DNA from: Prochlorococcus marinus CUG1433
Lineage (GTDB): Bacteria > Cyanobacteriota > Cyanobacteriia > PCC-6307 > Cyanobiaceae
Assembly: GCA_017644425.1 (NCBI GenBank)
Contig: JAEPLN010000001.1
Location: 1,054,001-1,118,000 of the forward strand
Direction: 5' to 3'
DNA length: 64,000 bases
Under the pieces are notes generated by a model. That model did not search any database. It had not been told where the DNA came from and worked only from the letters and a program-made list of their open reading frames with translations. Both the position numbers and the translations under genes were made by a program. Shown piece after piece: positions 46,342 through 56,791 of the stretch. Within the stretch, counting starts at the first letter, position 1. The number at the start of each line of letters is the position of its first letter.

Positions 46342-47349
46342 TTATTTGAATGAGCTCGATTTCCATGGCTCTAGAAATTTCTTAGCTTTTTTAATTGCTA
46401 AAGCCATTCTTTCAGGATACTCATAGAGTTTTTTGTTATTTTTGTGAGCAAATTCAATAAGGGGTTGCATAATTTTTCTTGCTGCACTTCCAAATGCTAT
46501 TCCGTCTGGAAGATTTTTTGAATTCAAAAATTCATGAGTTTTTTCATTTGTTCCTCCTGCTAATTGAATTAATCCTGGAGGAAGATCTGAACCGATTTTT
46601 TCGAACAATTTAACAGCATCTCTACTTGTTGTAGGAGCAAGATCTCCAGACATTGGCCTTCCATCTAGCTGCCAAATAATTGGAATATCTAGCTCATTCA
46701 GAATTTCATATCTTTCCCAAAGTGCTTTCAAAAGATCTTCGGGCTCTTGTGCTTTTTTTAAAGATTGATTTAATCCACAACTAATAGATATCTTGTCTAA
46801 TTTAATTCCAGAACTTTTAAGAATATTGACAACTTTTGTAAAAGAATCTAGGCGATTGATTTCTGTATGAATTTCTACTGCATCAGGCCTTATTTTTTGA
46901 AGTGTTGATGCTAAATCATTTTTTGATAAATTATATTCATATTCACTAATTAGATTCAGAGGACAACTATTTAAACATCTTCCACATCCATAACATTTAC
47001 TCTCTTTAACTCCGAAATTATCAATTGCAAAGGTGGGGCATACCTTTTCGCATGGTCTTGGACAACTAGGTGGACATTTCAACGGATCAAATTCTGCTTT
47101 TCGAAAGTGGATATCATTACCATCACTAATACTTATCATTAATCCAGGGGAATTTTTAAAACCTTTTTTTGCCCAATCGATTCCTTTTTTTGCTGCATGC
47201 ACTATAGATTCTTCTGCTGCAACATCTATGTAGTCGACACCAGCAGCAGTATAAATTGCACATAAATCTTCAATGGCAACAATATCTTCATTACTGGCAC
47301 CACAAATTAACTTAATCCATTTATCTTTTTTATTCTTGGTTTTAATCAA
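46342..47349 (-). CDS. ldpA: LdpA, iron-sulfur protein of light input to the clock
   Basis: In Synechococcus elongatus LdpA couples redox state to the circadian period. The 335-residue protein has two ferredoxin-type clusters near residues 90-130: CPPSCPRPCEKVCP and CYGCGRCLNSCP. The N-terminal part has GVDYIDVAAEESIV. The C-terminal two-thirds are TIM-barrel-like (inference). It reads toward tRNA-Gln and begins 5 bases after ndhN ends, so the two may share a transcript. Prochlorococcus has a reduced clock, so its role may be redox sensing. Confidence 0.9.
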   Translation of the reverse strand: MIKTKNKKDKWIKLICGASNEDIVAIEDLCAIYTAAGVDYIDVAAEESIVHAAKKGIDWAKKGFKNSPGLMISISDGNDIHFRKAEFDPLKCPPSCPRPCEKVCPTFAIDNFGVKESKCYGCGRCLNSCPLNLISEYEYNLSKNDLASTLQKIRPDAVEIHTEINRLDSFTKVVNILKSSGIKLDKISISCGLNQSLKKAQEPEDLLKALWERYEILNELDIPIIWQLDGRPMSGDLAPTTSRDAVKLFEKIGSDLPPGLIQLAGGTNEKTHEFLNSKNLPDGIAFGSAARKIMQPLIEFAHKNNKKLYEYPERMALAIKKAKKFLEPWKSSSFK

Positions 47350-47354
47350 AAAAT

Positions 47355-47831
47355 TTAACTTTCAAATTCATCCAAAATATAATTACTCAATGGTTTCCAT
47401 TCAAGTTTTCTTGAACCCCCCATTTCAACAACTATTGTTAGTTTATTATCGTTAGTGCAAATTTCTATTAAGCTCTCCAATTCAGATTGAGACAATACTT
47501 GACCTTCTAATAACCAAAGTAATTTATTTTTATCATTTTCATTAAATAACTCGGAAGCTTGTGGGATTACTTGTTGAACTTCCCCAAGGGCTCCGTTTCT
47601 TCCTACACTTTGATGACCAAGGTGAGGTGGCCTAACGCCATGCAATTTGAGCAAGAAAACTTCTGGATCTCCAAGCCCTCTTGCTGAAGTTATAAAAGTT
47701 TTAAAGCCTTTTGCCCTCATTCTCCTCAAGAGACGAGTTTCATAACCACCTTCAAGAGGAGCAAAGATTGCGAGACATTTGTTAGTTTTTAAATCGTTAT
47801 GAAACTTTTTCCCTGTGAGAAGTAATGGCAT
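47355..47831 (-). CDS. ndhN: NAD(P)H-quinone oxidoreductase subunit N
   Basis: Peripheral subunit of the cyanobacterial NDH-1 complex in thylakoids, used in cyclic electron flow and respiration. The 158-residue protein has the family blocks [19 protein letters not shown] near residue 25 and [22 protein letters not shown]. Length is normal. It starts at 47831, back to back with the ribosomal-protein operon 279 bases away, and is followed by ldpA. Both concern redox poise. Confidence 0.95.
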   Translation of the reverse strand: MPLLLTGKKFHNDLKTNKCLAIFAPLEGGYETRLLRRMRAKGFKTFITSARGLGDPEVFLLKLHGVRPPHLGHQSVGRNGALGEVQQVIPQASELFNENDKNKLLWLLEGQVLSQSELESLIEICTNDNKLTIVVEMGGSRKLEWKPLSNYILDEFES

Positions 47832-47984
47832 AAAAATTTCCTTTATTTATATTTTATTTTATTTTATGGTACTTGATGATGTACAATTGTAACTCAGTGA
47901 ATTTTTAAGCTTGCAAGCTAGCCTAGCCTCTGAAAAATTTCACATTTTTTAGCGTTTCGTTAAAAAACTCAGGTGGGTTTATCC

Positions 47985-48019
47985 CGAGAGAAACTATCTA
48001 TTTTTTCAGATAAGTCTCG
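47985..48019 (+). promoter_or_regulatory. Structured leader of the rplC operon
   Basis: CGAGA (47985-47989) pairs with TCTCG (48015-48019), and inside it TATCT pairs with AGATA around an 8-base loop. The hairpin lies about 92 bases before the rplC ATG in a 279-base gap. AGCTAGCCTA occurs at 47916-47925 and again at 48091-48100. It may be a ribosomal-protein-binding leader, which is inference. Confidence 0.4.
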
Positions 48020-48110
48020 ACCTAACTAATTGTTTTTTATTAACTTCACCTTAATAACTAAAGGGTTTAGATAATTGAAAAATTATTACGAGCTAGCCTA
48101 ACTTAGTCTT

Positions 48111-48764
48111 ATGTCTATCGGAATTTTAGGAAAGAAATTGGGCATGTCCCAACTTTTCGATGATAAAGGTAATTCTGTACCAGTTACTCTTATAGAGGCT
48201 GGACCGTGCCGTGTCACTCAATTGAAAACAACTGCTTTGGATGGTTATACAGCCGTTCAGATAGGTTATGGCTTGTCCAAAGAGAAGCATATAAGCAAGC
48301 CTGAAAAGGGACATTTGTTGAAATCAGGTGAAGAACTTTTAAAGCATTTGAAAGAATATAGGGTTGAAGAAACTTCATCTTATGAAATCGGAAAACAAAT
48401 AACTGTAAATAACTTTGAGGTTGGTCAAAAAGTTGATATCAGTGGCAAATCTATGGGTAGAGGTTTTGCAGGTTACCAGAAGAGACATGGTTTTAGCAGA
48501 GGTCCTATGAGTCATGGTTCAAAAAATCATAGAGCACCAGGATCTACAGGAGCAGGAACAACTCCGGGCAGAATTTATCCAGGGAAAAGAATGGCAGGAA
48601 GATATGGAGGAAAACAGATAACTACCAAAGGATTGTTAGTTCTAAAAATTGATGATCAGAAAAATTTGCTTGTAGTAAAGGGTTCTGTCCCAGGTAAGCC
48701 CGGTTCAATTGTCAACATTAAGCCAAATAATGTTGTAGGCAAAAAAGGAGGTGAAAAATCATGA
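48111..48764 (+). CDS. rplC: 50S ribosomal protein L3
   Basis: Large-subunit assembly initiator near the peptidyl-transferase centre. The 217-residue protein begins [18 protein letters not shown] and has the loop [24 protein letters not shown] split around residue 125, plus [12 protein letters not shown]. First gene of the cluster; rpsJ is absent before it, as is normal in cyanobacteria. Its TGA overlaps the rplD ATG (ATGA). Confidence 0.98.
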   Translation: MSIGILGKKLGMSQLFDDKGNSVPVTLIEAGPCRVTQLKTTALDGYTAVQIGYGLSKEKHISKPEKGHLLKSGEELLKHLKEYRVEETSSYEIGKQITVNNFEVGQKVDISGKSMGRGFAGYQKRHGFSRGPMSHGSKNHRAPGSTGAGTTPGRIYPGKRMAGRYGGKQITTKGLLVLKIDDQKNLLVVKGSVPGKPGSIVNIKPNNVVGKKGGEKS

Positions 48765-49393
48765 CAACACTCGAAACTCTAAAGTGGGATGGTAAAAAAT
48801 CAGGCAAAGTTACTCTTGATTTAGCAGTTGCTAAAGAAACTTCTTCGGCAGACTTAATGCATAGAGCAGTCCTTAGACAGCTAGCAAATAAAAGACAAGG
48901 GACAGCATCAACTTTGACAAGATCTGAAGTGCGCGGCGGCGGAAGAAAACCATACAAACAAAAAGGTACAGGAAGAGCTCGTCAAGGATCAATAAGGACA
49001 CCCTTAAGACCTGGTGGCGGAATTATTTTTGGACCGAAGCCACGTTCTTACAATCTTGATATGAATCGTAAGGAACGTAGATTAGCTCTTAGAACAGCAC
49101 TCATGTCAAGAGTTTCTGATATGAAGGCTGTTGAAGACTTTGGATCTACTTTAAAGCAGCCTAAAACAAGTGACATCATTAATGGTCTTGCTCGATTAGG
49201 TATACAAAAAACTGAAAAAGTTTTGGTTATTCTTGATAGTCCTTCCGATATTATAAAAAAATCCATTAATAATATCGAGAAAGTAAAATTAATCGCCGCC
49301 GATCAATTAAATGTATTTGATATTCTCAATGCCAATAAATTGGTAATAGGTCAATCAGCGATAGATAAAATTCAGGAGGTTTATGCATCATGA
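48761..49393 (+). CDS. rplD: 50S ribosomal protein L4
   Basis: Exit-tunnel protein that in E. coli also represses its own operon. The 210 residues include the loop [24 protein letters not shown] near residues 53-76 (given here as its ends RSEVRGG and GRARQGS) and [18 protein letters not shown]. Overlaps rplC at its start and rplW at its end by four bases each, so translation is likely coupled. It is a candidate repressor for the leader hairpin. Confidence 0.98.
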   Translation: MTTLETLKWDGKKSGKVTLDLAVAKETSSADLMHRAVLRQLANKRQGTASTLTRSEVRGGGRKPYKQKGTGRARQGSIRTPLRPGGGIIFGPKPRSYNLDMNRKERRLALRTALMSRVSDMKAVEDFGSTLKQPKTSDIINGLARLGIQKTEKVLVILDSPSDIIKKSINNIEKVKLIAADQLNVFDILNANKLVIGQSAIDKIQEVYAS

Positions 49394-49692
49394 GTAAATT
49401 ATTCGATTCTCGTTTAGCCGATGTAATTCGAAAGCCTGTTATTACTGAGAAAGCTACGAATGCACTAGATCTTAACCAATATACTTTTGAAGTAGATCAT
49501 AGAGCGGCTAAACCACAAATAAAGGCAGCTATTGAAGCCTTGTTCAGTGTTAAAGTCATTGGAGTTAACACTATGAATCCTCCTAGGAGAACAAGAAGAG
49601 TCGGGAAATTTTCCGGTAAACGTTCTCAGGTCAAGAAGGCAATTGTACGTCTCGCTGAAGGAGACAAAATCCAACTATTTCCAGAATCTTAA
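49390..49692 (+). CDS. rplW: 50S ribosomal protein L23
   Basis: Binds domain III of 23S rRNA at the tunnel exit and docks trigger factor and SRP. The 100-residue chain has the N-terminal [16 protein letters not shown] and the extension [16 protein letters not shown]. It overlaps rplD by four bases and is followed by rplB after 12 bases that include a purine-rich AAGGAG ribosome-binding site. Confidence 0.97.
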   Translation: MSKLFDSRLADVIRKPVITEKATNALDLNQYTFEVDHRAAKPQIKAAIEALFSVKVIGVNTMNPPRRTRRVGKFSGKRSQVKKAIVRLAEGDKIQLFPES

Positions 49693-49704
49693 GGAGTTTT
49701 AATC

Positions 49705-50568
49705 ATGGCAATACGTAAATTTAAACCTTATACACCTGGCACTAGGCAGAGAGTAGTTACTGACTTTAGTGAAATAACAAGTGCAAAACCTGAAAGATCA
49801 CTAATAGTTTCAAAACATAGAGTTAAAGGCAGGAATAATCGTGGAGTTATCACTTGTCGTCATCGTGGAGGTGGTCACAAAAGGCAGTATAGATTAGTCG
49901 ATTTTAGAAGAGATAAAAGAAATATCAACGCTAAAGTTGCAGCTATACACTATGATCCTCATAGAAATGCAAGGTTGGCACTTTTATTCTACGAAGATGG
50001 AGAGAAAAGATATATTATCGCTCCAGCAGGAGTAAAAGTCGGACAAAATGTCATTTCTGGAGAAAGTGTTCCAATTGAAGATGGAAATGCAATGCCGCTT
50101 TCTGTTATGCCATTAGGATCTAGTGTTCATTGTGTTGAGTTATACGCAGGTAGGGGTGCACAAATGGTCAGATCCGCAGGAGCTAGTGCTCAAGTTATGG
50201 CGAAAGAGGGAGATTATGTTGCTTTAAAACTCCCATCTACTGAAGTAAGACTTGTAAGAAAAGAATGCTACGCAACTCTTGGTGAAGTAGGTAATTCTGA
50301 AATAAGAAATACGAGCTTAGGTAAAGCAGGAAGAAGAAGATGGCTTGGAAGAAGGCCTCAAGTAAGAGGTAGTGTAATGAACCCATGTGATCATCCACAT
50401 GGAGGAGGAGAGGGAAAAGCACCAATTGGTAGAGCAGGCCCAGTTACTCCATGGGGTAAACCAGCTCTTGGGTACAAGACACGTAAAAAGAACAAACCAA
50501 GTAACAAATTAGTTGTTCGAAGACGCCGTCGCGTTTCTAAGAGGAGTAGAGGAGGAAGAGACTCTTGA
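49705..50568 (+). CDS. rplB: 50S ribosomal protein L2
   Basis: Core large-subunit protein needed for subunit joining and peptidyl transfer. The 287 residues have [19 protein letters not shown] split near residue 52 and the C-terminal [19 protein letters not shown] near residue 224, where the conserved histidine lies. Start ATG at 49705 with a good ribosome-binding site upstream. It ends 37 bases before rpsS. Confidence 0.98.
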
Positions 50569-50605
50569 TTACTTCATTTATTATTTCAATTTCTATTACA
50601 TAATC

Positions 50606-50884
50606 ATGGGACGTTCACTAAAAAAAGGACCTTTTATAGCAGATAGTCTGCTCAAGAAGGTAGAAAAACAAAATACTGATAATGACAAGTCCGTTATCAA
50701 AACTTGGTCGAGATCCTCTACGATTTTACCTTTAATGATTGGTCACACAATCGCCGTGCATAATGGCAAGACTCACATTCCAGTATTTATTACTGAACAA
50801 ATGATTGGTCATAAACTTGGTGAATTTGCTCCTACACGCACTTACCGAGGTCATATAAGAGATAAGAAAGGAGCAAAATCATGA
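50606..50884 (+). CDS. rpsS: 30S ribosomal protein S19
   Basis: Small-subunit head protein, partner of S13. I place the start at ATG 50606, giving [16 protein letters not shown] and 92 residues, the family length. A longer frame from 50513 would run into rplB and is not real. Motifs include [20 protein letters not shown] and [16 protein letters not shown]. The stop overlaps the rplV ATG (ATGA). Confidence 0.97.
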
Positions 50885-51267
50885 CAAAAACACCTGAAAC
50901 AACAAAAACAGCAATTGCTCATGGGAATTATGTTCGCGGTTCAGCCTCTAAAGTGAGAAGAGTTTTGGATCAAATAAGGGGTAGGTCTTATAGAGAGGCA
51001 TTGATTATGTTGGAATTTATGCCTTACAGATCTACAGACCCCATCACTAAAGTTCTGAGATCTGCGGTTGCCAATGCCGAACATAACCTTGGAATGGATC
51101 CATCCACCTTAGTTATTTCTTCTGCATGGGCTAATAGTGGTCCAGTAATGAAAAGGTATAGGCCCAGAGCTCAAGGTCGAGCTTTTTCAATTAAAAAACA
51201 GTCTTGCCATATCAGTATTTCTGTTGAATCTGCTCCTACTCAAACTAATGCGGAGGTACAAAACTAA
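50881..51267 (+). CDS. rplV: 50S ribosomal protein L22
   Basis: Lines the exit tunnel. The 128-residue protein has [17 protein letters not shown] near residue 18 and the tunnel hairpin [20 protein letters not shown] near residue 90. An additional C-terminal stretch of a few polar residues is present. It overlaps rpsS by four bases and rpsC by one base (TAATG). Confidence 0.97.
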
Positions 51268-51998
51268 TGGGACATAAAATACATCCTTCTGGACTAAGAT
51301 TAGGAATTACACAAGAGCATCGCTCTAAGTGGTTTGCTACTTCTAAAACATATCCAATTCTTCTCCAAGAAGATTTTAAAATTCGTTCCTTTATACAAAA
51401 AAAATATGTAGCAGCAGGAATTAGCGATGTTTTAATAGCTAGAAAAGCTGACCAACTGGAACTTGAATTAAAAACAGCAAGACCAGGCGTTATAGTTGGA
51501 AGACAAGGAAGTGGGATTGAAGAATTAAGATCTGGCATTCAAAAAACTATAGGTGATAGAACAAGGCAAGTTAGAATAAACGTCGTAGAAGTTGAACGCG
51601 TAGATGCTGATGCCTTTTTACTAGCTGAATATATTGCGCAACAACTTGAAAAAAGAGTCGCCTTCAGAAGAACTATAAGGATGGCCTTACAAAGGGCTCA
51701 AAGGGCTGGAGTTTTAGGTCTTAAAATTCAAGTTGGGGGAAGGTTGAATGGTGCTGAAATAGCTAGAACTGAATGGACTAGAGAAGGTAGAGTTCCATTA
51801 CATACATTGAGAGCTGAAATTGATTATGCAACACGTGAAGCTAATACAACTTACGGTGTTCTAGGCATTAAAGTTTGGGTTTTCAAAGGTGAAGTTCTTC
51901 CTAAAGAAGAACAAACTATCCCTGTGGGTGCGAGCCCTAAGAGGAAAGCTAGTAGAAGACCTCAGCAATTTGAGGATCGTTCAAATGAGAATTCATAG
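51267..51998 (+). CDS. rpsC: 30S ribosomal protein S3
   Basis: Head protein at the mRNA entry channel. The 243 residues begin [18 protein letters not shown], contain the KH domain loop [14 protein letters not shown] near residue 77, and the [22 protein letters not shown] block. The C-terminal 30 residues are basic and variable, as in other cyanobacteria. Start codon overlaps the rplV stop by one base. Confidence 0.98.
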   Translation: MGHKIHPSGLRLGITQEHRSKWFATSKTYPILLQEDFKIRSFIQKKYVAAGISDVLIARKADQLELELKTARPGVIVGRQGSGIEELRSGIQKTIGDRTRQVRINVVEVERVDADAFLLAEYIAQQLEKRVAFRRTIRMALQRAQRAGVLGLKIQVGGRLNGAEIARTEWTREGRVPLHTLRAEIDYATREANTTYGVLGIKVWVFKGEVLPKEEQTIPVGASPKRKASRRPQQFEDRSNENS

Positions 51999-52009
51999 GA
52001 GGTATAAAA

Positions 52010-52492
52010 ATGCTTAGTCCAAAACGTACTAAATTCCGTAAACAACATAGAGGCAGAATGAGGGGTGTGGCCTCAAAAGGTAATACTATCGCATTCGGTC
52101 AATTTGCTCTCCAAGCTCAAGACTGTGGCTGGGTAACTGCACGTCAGATTGAAGCAAGCAGAAGGGCAATGACCAGATATATCAAACGTGGTGGTCAAAT
52201 CTGGATAAGAATATTTCCTGATAAACCTGTAACCATGAGACCTGCAGAAACCAGAATGGGTTCTGGTAAAGGTAATCCAGAGTTTTGGGTCGCAGTTGTA
52301 AAACCTGGAAGAATACTTTTTGAAATGGGTGGTGAGGATATCACTGAGGAAACTGCAAAGGAAGCTATGCGTCTGGCTCAATATAAACTTCCTGTAAAAA
52401 CTAAATTTATCTCTATTGATAAAAATCAAGAAAATTCCTCCCAAGAAAATACAAAAAATAGTAAAAAATCTCAAGAGGAGGTTAAACAATGA
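52010..52492 (+). CDS. rplP: 50S ribosomal protein L16
   Basis: Helps position the A-site tRNA. The 160-residue protein opens [19 protein letters not shown] and has the [18 protein letters not shown] and [19 protein letters not shown] blocks. A polar, glutamine- and serine-rich extension of about 20 residues follows the usual end, longer than in E. coli. An AGGAGG site precedes the start, and the last four bases overlap rpmC. Confidence 0.97.
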   Translation: MLSPKRTKFRKQHRGRMRGVASKGNTIAFGQFALQAQDCGWVTARQIEASRRAMTRYIKRGGQIWIRIFPDKPVTMRPAETRMGSGKGNPEFWVAVVKPGRILFEMGGEDITEETAKEAMRLAQYKLPVKTKFISIDKNQENSSQENTKNSKKSQEEVKQ

Positions 52493-52707
52493 AAAACTCA
52501 GAGTCACTTAAGGAATTTAAAAAATTAAATTCTGAACAAATTACTGAAAAGATTGACCAATTACGAAAAGATCTTTTTGATTTGAGATTCAAGCAAGCTA
52601 CAAGACAGCTCAATGAAACTCATAAATTTAAAATTATCAAGAAACAAGTTGCGCAATTACTCACTCTCAGTAAGAGTCAATCTGCTTCTAAAACAACTTC
52701 TGATTAA
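52489..52707 (+). CDS. rpmC: 50S ribosomal protein L29
   Basis: Small helical hairpin at the tunnel exit near L23. The 72 residues include [28 protein letters not shown] (shown as ends EFKKL and DLRFKQ) and [13 protein letters not shown]. The start overlaps the rplP stop by four bases. The C-terminal [12 protein letters not shown] is a polar tail. Nine bases lead to rpsQ. Confidence 0.95.
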   Translation: MKNSESLKEFKKLNSEQITEKIDQLRKDLFDLRFKQATRQLNETHKFKIIKKQVAQLLTLSKSQSASKTTSD

Positions 52708-52716
52708 TTATTAGTT

Positions 52717-52983
52717 ATGGCACTTAAAGAAAGAATTGGTACTGTTGTCAGCGACAAAATGGATAAAACAGTTGTTGTTGCGGTTATTAACAGATATCCA
52801 CATCCCACTTATAAAAAAATTGTAAGTAGAACTACACGATATAAGGCGCATGATCCAGAAAATACATGTGTTTTAGGTGATCGAGTTAAAATTAGAGAAA
52901 CTAGACCGCTCAGTGCTCATAAAAGATGGGCAGTTGAAGAGATTCTCAATAAAACAATTCAGGCTAAGGAGGTTAAAAAATGA
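52717..52983 (+). CDS. rpsQ: 30S ribosomal protein S17
   Basis: Binds the 5' domain of 16S rRNA early in assembly. The 88-residue OB-fold protein has [18 protein letters not shown] at the start and [18 protein letters not shown] near residue 51. It overlaps rplN by four bases with a strong AAGGAGG site before the next start. Confidence 0.97.
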
Positions 52984-53345
52984 TTCAACAAGAAACTTAT
53001 TTAACAGTTGCCGATAATAGCGGAGCAAAAAGACTCCAATGTATTAGGGTTTTAGGTTCTAATAGAAGGTATGCGCATGTCGGAGATGTAATCGTAGCAA
53101 CTGTAAAAGATGCACTACCTAACATGGGAGTTAAGAAATCTGAAGTTGTTAAAGCTGTTATTGTCAGGACTAAAGCAACATTAAGAAGAAATACTGGTAA
53201 TTCAATCAGATTTGATGACAATGCAGCAGTATTGATTAATGAAGATAAGAATCCAAAAGGTACGAGAGTCTTTGGTCCTGTAGCCAGAGAACTGCGGGAT
53301 AAAAATTATACAAAGATTGTTTCTCTTGCTCCGGAGGTGATTTAA
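52980..53345 (+). CDS. rplN: 50S ribosomal protein L14
   Basis: Interface protein contacting 16S rRNA. The 121 residues start [19 protein letters not shown], with the [19 protein letters not shown] block and the final [20 protein letters not shown]. Length exact for the family. The rplX gene starts immediately after the stop. Confidence 0.98.
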
Positions 53346-53702
53346 ATGTTGGATTCATTAAAGCAAAAGAAAAATTTCCAGAGAATAAAAATGAGAATTA
53401 AAACTGGAGATTTGGTAAAAGTAATTAATGGCAAAGAAAAAGGGAAAACTGGTGAGGTTTTAAAAACTATCCCTCTTGAAAATAGAGTAGTTGTAAAAGG
53501 AATTAACCTTAGGACTAAACATGTCAAACCAACTCAGGAAGGAGAAACTGGAAGAATACTTACAGAAGAAGCATCTTTACATGCATCAAATGTAATGTTC
53601 TATTCAAAGGATAAAAATCTTACAAGTAAGATTGAATACTTTATTGATAAAGAGGGGGTTAAGAAAAGAAGATTGAAGAAAACTGGTGAAGTAATTGATT
53701 AA
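53346..53702 (+). CDS. rplX: 50S ribosomal protein L24
   Basis: Assembly initiator of the large subunit. The KOW motif [17 protein letters not shown] is near residue 25. ATG at 53346 is preceded by a very good GGAGGTGATTT site, so I keep this 118-residue start, although ATG at 53391 ([10 protein letters not shown]) gives the more usual beginning; the extra 15 residues are basic. A 74-base gap follows before rplE. Confidence 0.95.
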   Translation: MLDSLKQKKNFQRIKMRIKTGDLVKVINGKEKGKTGEVLKTIPLENRVVVKGINLRTKHVKPTQEGETGRILTEEASLHASNVMFYSKDKNLTSKIEYFIDKEGVKKRRLKKTGEVID

Positions 53703-53776
53703 TTTTTCATCAGAAACCGGATTTCAACTTTTTCTAATTTATCAATTCTGACAAAGACCAGAATTAACAAAAAATT

Positions 53777-54316
53777 ATGACTCTAAAAAATCGCTACAAA
53801 GAATCAATAAGACCAAAACTTTTAAAGGACCTTGGTCTTAAAAATATTCATCAAGTACCTAAAGTTGTCAAAGTCAACGTTAACAGAGGACTTGGTGAGG
53901 CAGCTTCAAATTCGAAAGCTCTAGAAGCCTCTTTAAATGAAATGGCAACAATTACAGGACAAAAGGCCCTTGTAACTAGGGCTAAAAAAGCTATCGCGGG
54001 TTTTAAAATTCGTGAGGGCATGCCGATTGGTTGTACTGTCACTTTAAGAGGAGACAGGATGTATTCCTTTTTGGAGAGATTTATAAATCTAGCTCTACCA
54101 AGAATAAGAGACTTCAGGGGAGTTAACCCAAAAAGTTTCGATGGTAGAGGGAATTATACCGTTGGAGTGAAAGAGCAATTGATTTTTCCTGAAATCTCTT
54201 TTGATAAAATAGATTCAATAAGAGGTATGGATATAACTATTGTCACTAGTGCAAAATCAGATCAAGAAGGTAAAGCTCTTTTGCAGGAGTTAGGAATGCC
54301 TTTTAGTAAGAATTAA
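53777..54316 (+). CDS. rplE: 50S ribosomal protein L5
   Basis: Carries 5S rRNA and touches the P-site tRNA. The 179 residues have [19 protein letters not shown] near residue 24 and [22 protein letters not shown] split near residue 75, ending with ELGMPFSKN. rpsN, which follows rplE in enterobacteria, is absent; rpsH comes next after 9 bases. Confidence 0.98.
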   Translation: MTLKNRYKESIRPKLLKDLGLKNIHQVPKVVKVNVNRGLGEAASNSKALEASLNEMATITGQKALVTRAKKAIAGFKIREGMPIGCTVTLRGDRMYSFLERFINLALPRIRDFRGVNPKSFDGRGNYTVGVKEQLIFPEISFDKIDSIRGMDITIVTSAKSDQEGKALLQELGMPFSKN

Positions 54317-54325
54317 ATTAAAACT

Positions 54326-54727
54326 ATGTCAAATCACGATCCTATTTCAGATATGCTTACTCGAATTAGAAATGCGAGTCAAAAAAAGCATACAACCACA
54401 GCAATCCCAGGTTCAAAAATGTCCTTAAGTATCGCCAAAGTGCTTCAAAAAGAGGGATTTATTTCTGATATTAATGAGGAAGGTGAAGGTTATAAATCAC
54501 AAATAATACTCGGTCTCAAATATAGTGGTAAAAATAAATTTCCTACTATCCGATCTATGCAAAGAGTTAGTAAACCTGGTTTGAGAATATATAAAAATAC
54601 TAGAGGTTTACCAAAAGTCCTTGGAGGTCTTGGAGTTGCCATAATTTCAACTTCTAAGGGCGTTATGAGTGATCGCGATGCTAGAAAGCAAGGTATTGGC
54701 GGTGAAGTCCTCTGCTATGTTTATTAA
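54326..54727 (+). CDS. rpsH: 30S ribosomal protein S8
   Basis: Central-domain primary binder of 16S rRNA; in E. coli the spc-operon repressor. The 133-residue protein has [13 protein letters not shown] at the start and the C-terminal [20 protein letters not shown] block. It lies between rplE and rplF with 12 bases to the next start and an AAGGAG site. Confidence 0.98.
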   Translation: MSNHDPISDMLTRIRNASQKKHTTTAIPGSKMSLSIAKVLQKEGFISDINEEGEGYKSQIILGLKYSGKNKFPTIRSMQRVSKPGLRIYKNTRGLPKVLGGLGVAIISTSKGVMSDRDARKQGIGGEVLCYVY

Positions 54728-54739
54728 GGAGAATTAATC

Positions 54740-55279
54740 ATGTCAAGAATCGGAAAAACACCAGTACTTATTCCAGAGAAAGTTACAGTTGATTTTGATG
54801 GATTAACAGTTACAGTGAAGGGCCCAAAGGGTGAGTTAAAACGTCTCATGCCTGAGGGAGTTAGTTTTGATAAGAAAGATAACACTGTTGTCGTAAGTCC
54901 TACTACAACCAAAATATATTCAAGGCAGAGACATGGTTTATGTAGAGCCTTAATTGCAAATATGGTTGAAGGGGTTACTCAAGGTTTTTCAAAGAAACTA
55001 GAAATTGTTGGCGTTGGATCAAGAGCACAAGTAAAAGGTAAAAACCTAGTTGTTAGTGCAGGATATAGTCATCCTGTAGAAATGATCCCCCCTGATGGTA
55101 TAACATACAAAGTTGAGAGTAATACAAACGTTACCGTATCTGGAATTGATAAGGAAATTGTTGGTAATGAAGCAGCAAAAATCAGATCAATTAGACCTCC
55201 AGAGCCATATAAAGGAAAAGGAATTAAATACCATGACGAGAGAATTCTCAGAAAAGCTGGTAAATCTGGCAAAAAATAA
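54740..55279 (+). CDS. rplF: 50S ribosomal protein L6
   Basis: Near the factor-binding site. The 179-residue chain has [33 protein letters not shown] and the C-terminal signature [13 protein letters not shown], usual for the family. Thirteen bases precede rplR. Confidence 0.98.
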   Translation: MSRIGKTPVLIPEKVTVDFDGLTVTVKGPKGELKRLMPEGVSFDKKDNTVVVSPTTTKIYSRQRHGLCRALIANMVEGVTQGFSKKLEIVGVGSRAQVKGKNLVVSAGYSHPVEMIPPDGITYKVESNTNVTVSGIDKEIVGNEAAKIRSIRPPEPYKGKGIKYHDERILRKAGKSGKK

Positions 55280-55292
55280 TTGAATTAAAAAA

Positions 55293-55661
55293 ATGACCAA
55301 ACTTTCCAGGAAATTACAAACCCAAAAAAGACATAGAAGATTAAGGAGATTCTTAATTGGAGATGCAACGCGTCCTAGATTATCTGTTTTTCGCTCTAAT
55401 AACCATATTTATGCTCAGGTCATAGATGATAGCTCTCAAAAAACTATTTGCTCAGCTTCAACTATTGATAAGGAACTGAGAGAAAAATCTGAGAAATTAT
55501 CTGCTGATTGTAATTCTTCTTCCATTGTTGGAAAATTATTAGCAAAGAGAGCGATAAAAAAAGGTATTAAGCAAGTAATTTTTGACCGTGGAGGTAACTT
55601 ATATCACGGTAGAGTAAAGGCACTTGCAGACGCTGCTCGTGAAGCTGGCCTAGAATTCTAA
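55293..55661 (+). CDS. rplR: 50S ribosomal protein L18
   Basis: 5S rRNA-binding protein. The 122 residues show [21 protein letters not shown] near residue 15 and [26 protein letters not shown] (ends FDRGGN and AREAGLEF) at the C-terminus. The basic N-terminal tail is typical. rpsE begins 16 bases later. Confidence 0.98.
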   Translation: MTKLSRKLQTQKRHRRLRRFLIGDATRPRLSVFRSNNHIYAQVIDDSSQKTICSASTIDKELREKSEKLSADCNSSSIVGKLLAKRAIKKGIKQVIFDRGGNLYHGRVKALADAAREAGLEF

Positions 55662-55677
55662 CTCTTAATTTTTTACT

Positions 55678-56298
55678 ATGACTGACACTCCAACCAAACA
55701 AGAAATTCAATCCAAGAACGATAACGTTCCTGGAGCTATGCCCGTAGAACAAAAAAAGAATAATCGTAATGATAGAAAAAGAGGTAGAAAAGGTGATTCG
55801 AAAAATCTAGAGAGAGATTCTGATTGGCAAGAAAGGGTTGTTCAAATTCGACGCGTTTCTAAAACTGTTAAAGGTGGAAAAAAAATGAGCTTTAGAGCAA
55901 TTGTTGTTGTGGGAAATGAGAAAGGCCAAGTTGGAGTTGGAGTTGGTAAAGCAGGGGATGTCATAGGTGCGGTGAGAAAGGGAGTTTCAGATGGCAAAAA
56001 GAATCTTGTTAGGGTTCCTTTAACTCCAAATAATTCAATACCTACTTTATCTAAGGGTCGAGATGGTGCTGCTAATGTACTAATTAGACCTGCTGCCCCA
56101 GGTACAGGTGTAATTGCTGGTGGTTCAATAAGAACAGTTTTAGAATTAGCCGGCATAAAAAATGTCTTAGCAAAAAGATTGGGTAGTAAAACACCATTGA
56201 ATAATGCAAGAGCTGCTATGGTGGCTCTTTCTCAATTAAGAACACACAAATCCGCCTCAAGGGAAAGAGGCATCTCACTTGAACAGCTCTATTCTTGA
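55678..56298 (+). CDS. rpsE: 30S ribosomal protein S5
   Basis: Accuracy-related protein at the mRNA entry. The 206 residues include a hydrophilic N-terminal extension of about 45 residues before the core [19 protein letters not shown]; the core has [14 protein letters not shown] and [15 protein letters not shown]. The extension is common in cyanobacteria. rpmD (L30), next in E. coli, is not present. Confidence 0.98.
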   Translation: MTDTPTKQEIQSKNDNVPGAMPVEQKKNNRNDRKRGRKGDSKNLERDSDWQERVVQIRRVSKTVKGGKKMSFRAIVVVGNEKGQVGVGVGKAGDVIGAVRKGVSDGKKNLVRVPLTPNNSIPTLSKGRDGAANVLIRPAAPGTGVIAGGSIRTVLELAGIKNVLAKRLGSKTPLNNARAAMVALSQLRTHKSASRERGISLEQLYS

Positions 56299-56303
56299 AA
56301 ATT

Positions 56304-56762
56304 ATGACTTCAACATTAAATACACTTAAATCAAACTCTGGTTCGAGAAAGAAAAAATTAAGAAAGGGAAGAGGTATTGCAGCCGGTCAGGGTGCATCAT
56401 GTGGTTTTGGAATGAGAGGACAAAAGTCACGTTCTGGCAGACCTACACGCCCAGGTTTTGAAGGAGGTCAAATGCCTCTTTACAGAAGAGTTCCAAAATT
56501 AAAGCATTTTGAAATAATTAATCAAAAGAATTTTTCGATAATTAATTTAGAAAAATTAAATGAATTCAAAGAAAACGATACTGTTAACCTAGACTCATTA
56601 GTGAAGAAAGGATTGATCTTCAAGCCAAAATTTCCTTTAAAAATTCTTGGAAATGGAAATATTAATGTAAAACTAAAAGTCCAAGCTCACGCATTCACAA
56701 AAGTCGCAAAACAAAAAATTGAGGACGCTGGTGGATCCTGCGAGCTTATAAATAGTAAATAA
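56304..56762 (+). CDS. rplO: 50S ribosomal protein L15
   Basis: Late-assembly large-subunit protein. I use ATG at 56304 ([17 protein letters not shown]); the in-frame TTG at 56295 overlaps the rpsE stop and is less likely. The 152 residues contain [22 protein letters not shown] and [17 protein letters not shown] in the glycine- and arginine-rich N-terminal half. secY follows after 29 bases. Confidence 0.97.
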   Translation: MTSTLNTLKSNSGSRKKKLRKGRGIAAGQGASCGFGMRGQKSRSGRPTRPGFEGGQMPLYRRVPKLKHFEIINQKNFSIINLEKLNEFKENDTVNLDSLVKKGLIFKPKFPLKILGNGNINVKLKVQAHAFTKVAKQKIEDAGGSCELINSK

Positions 56763-56791
56763 ATTTATTAAAAATATGAGAAAGCTTCAAA

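Noticed and set aside
48000-48110. Missing rpsJ before rplC suggesting a deletion
   Set aside because: Cyanobacteria normally carry rpsJ elsewhere, and the cluster order here is the usual one.
50513-50605. N-terminal extension of S19
   Set aside because: The longer frame runs through the end of rplB; ATG at 50606 gives the exact family length.
52073-52507. 144-codon frame on the minus strand
   Set aside because: Antisense to rplP and the start of rpmC; a shadow of highly conserved ribosomal genes.
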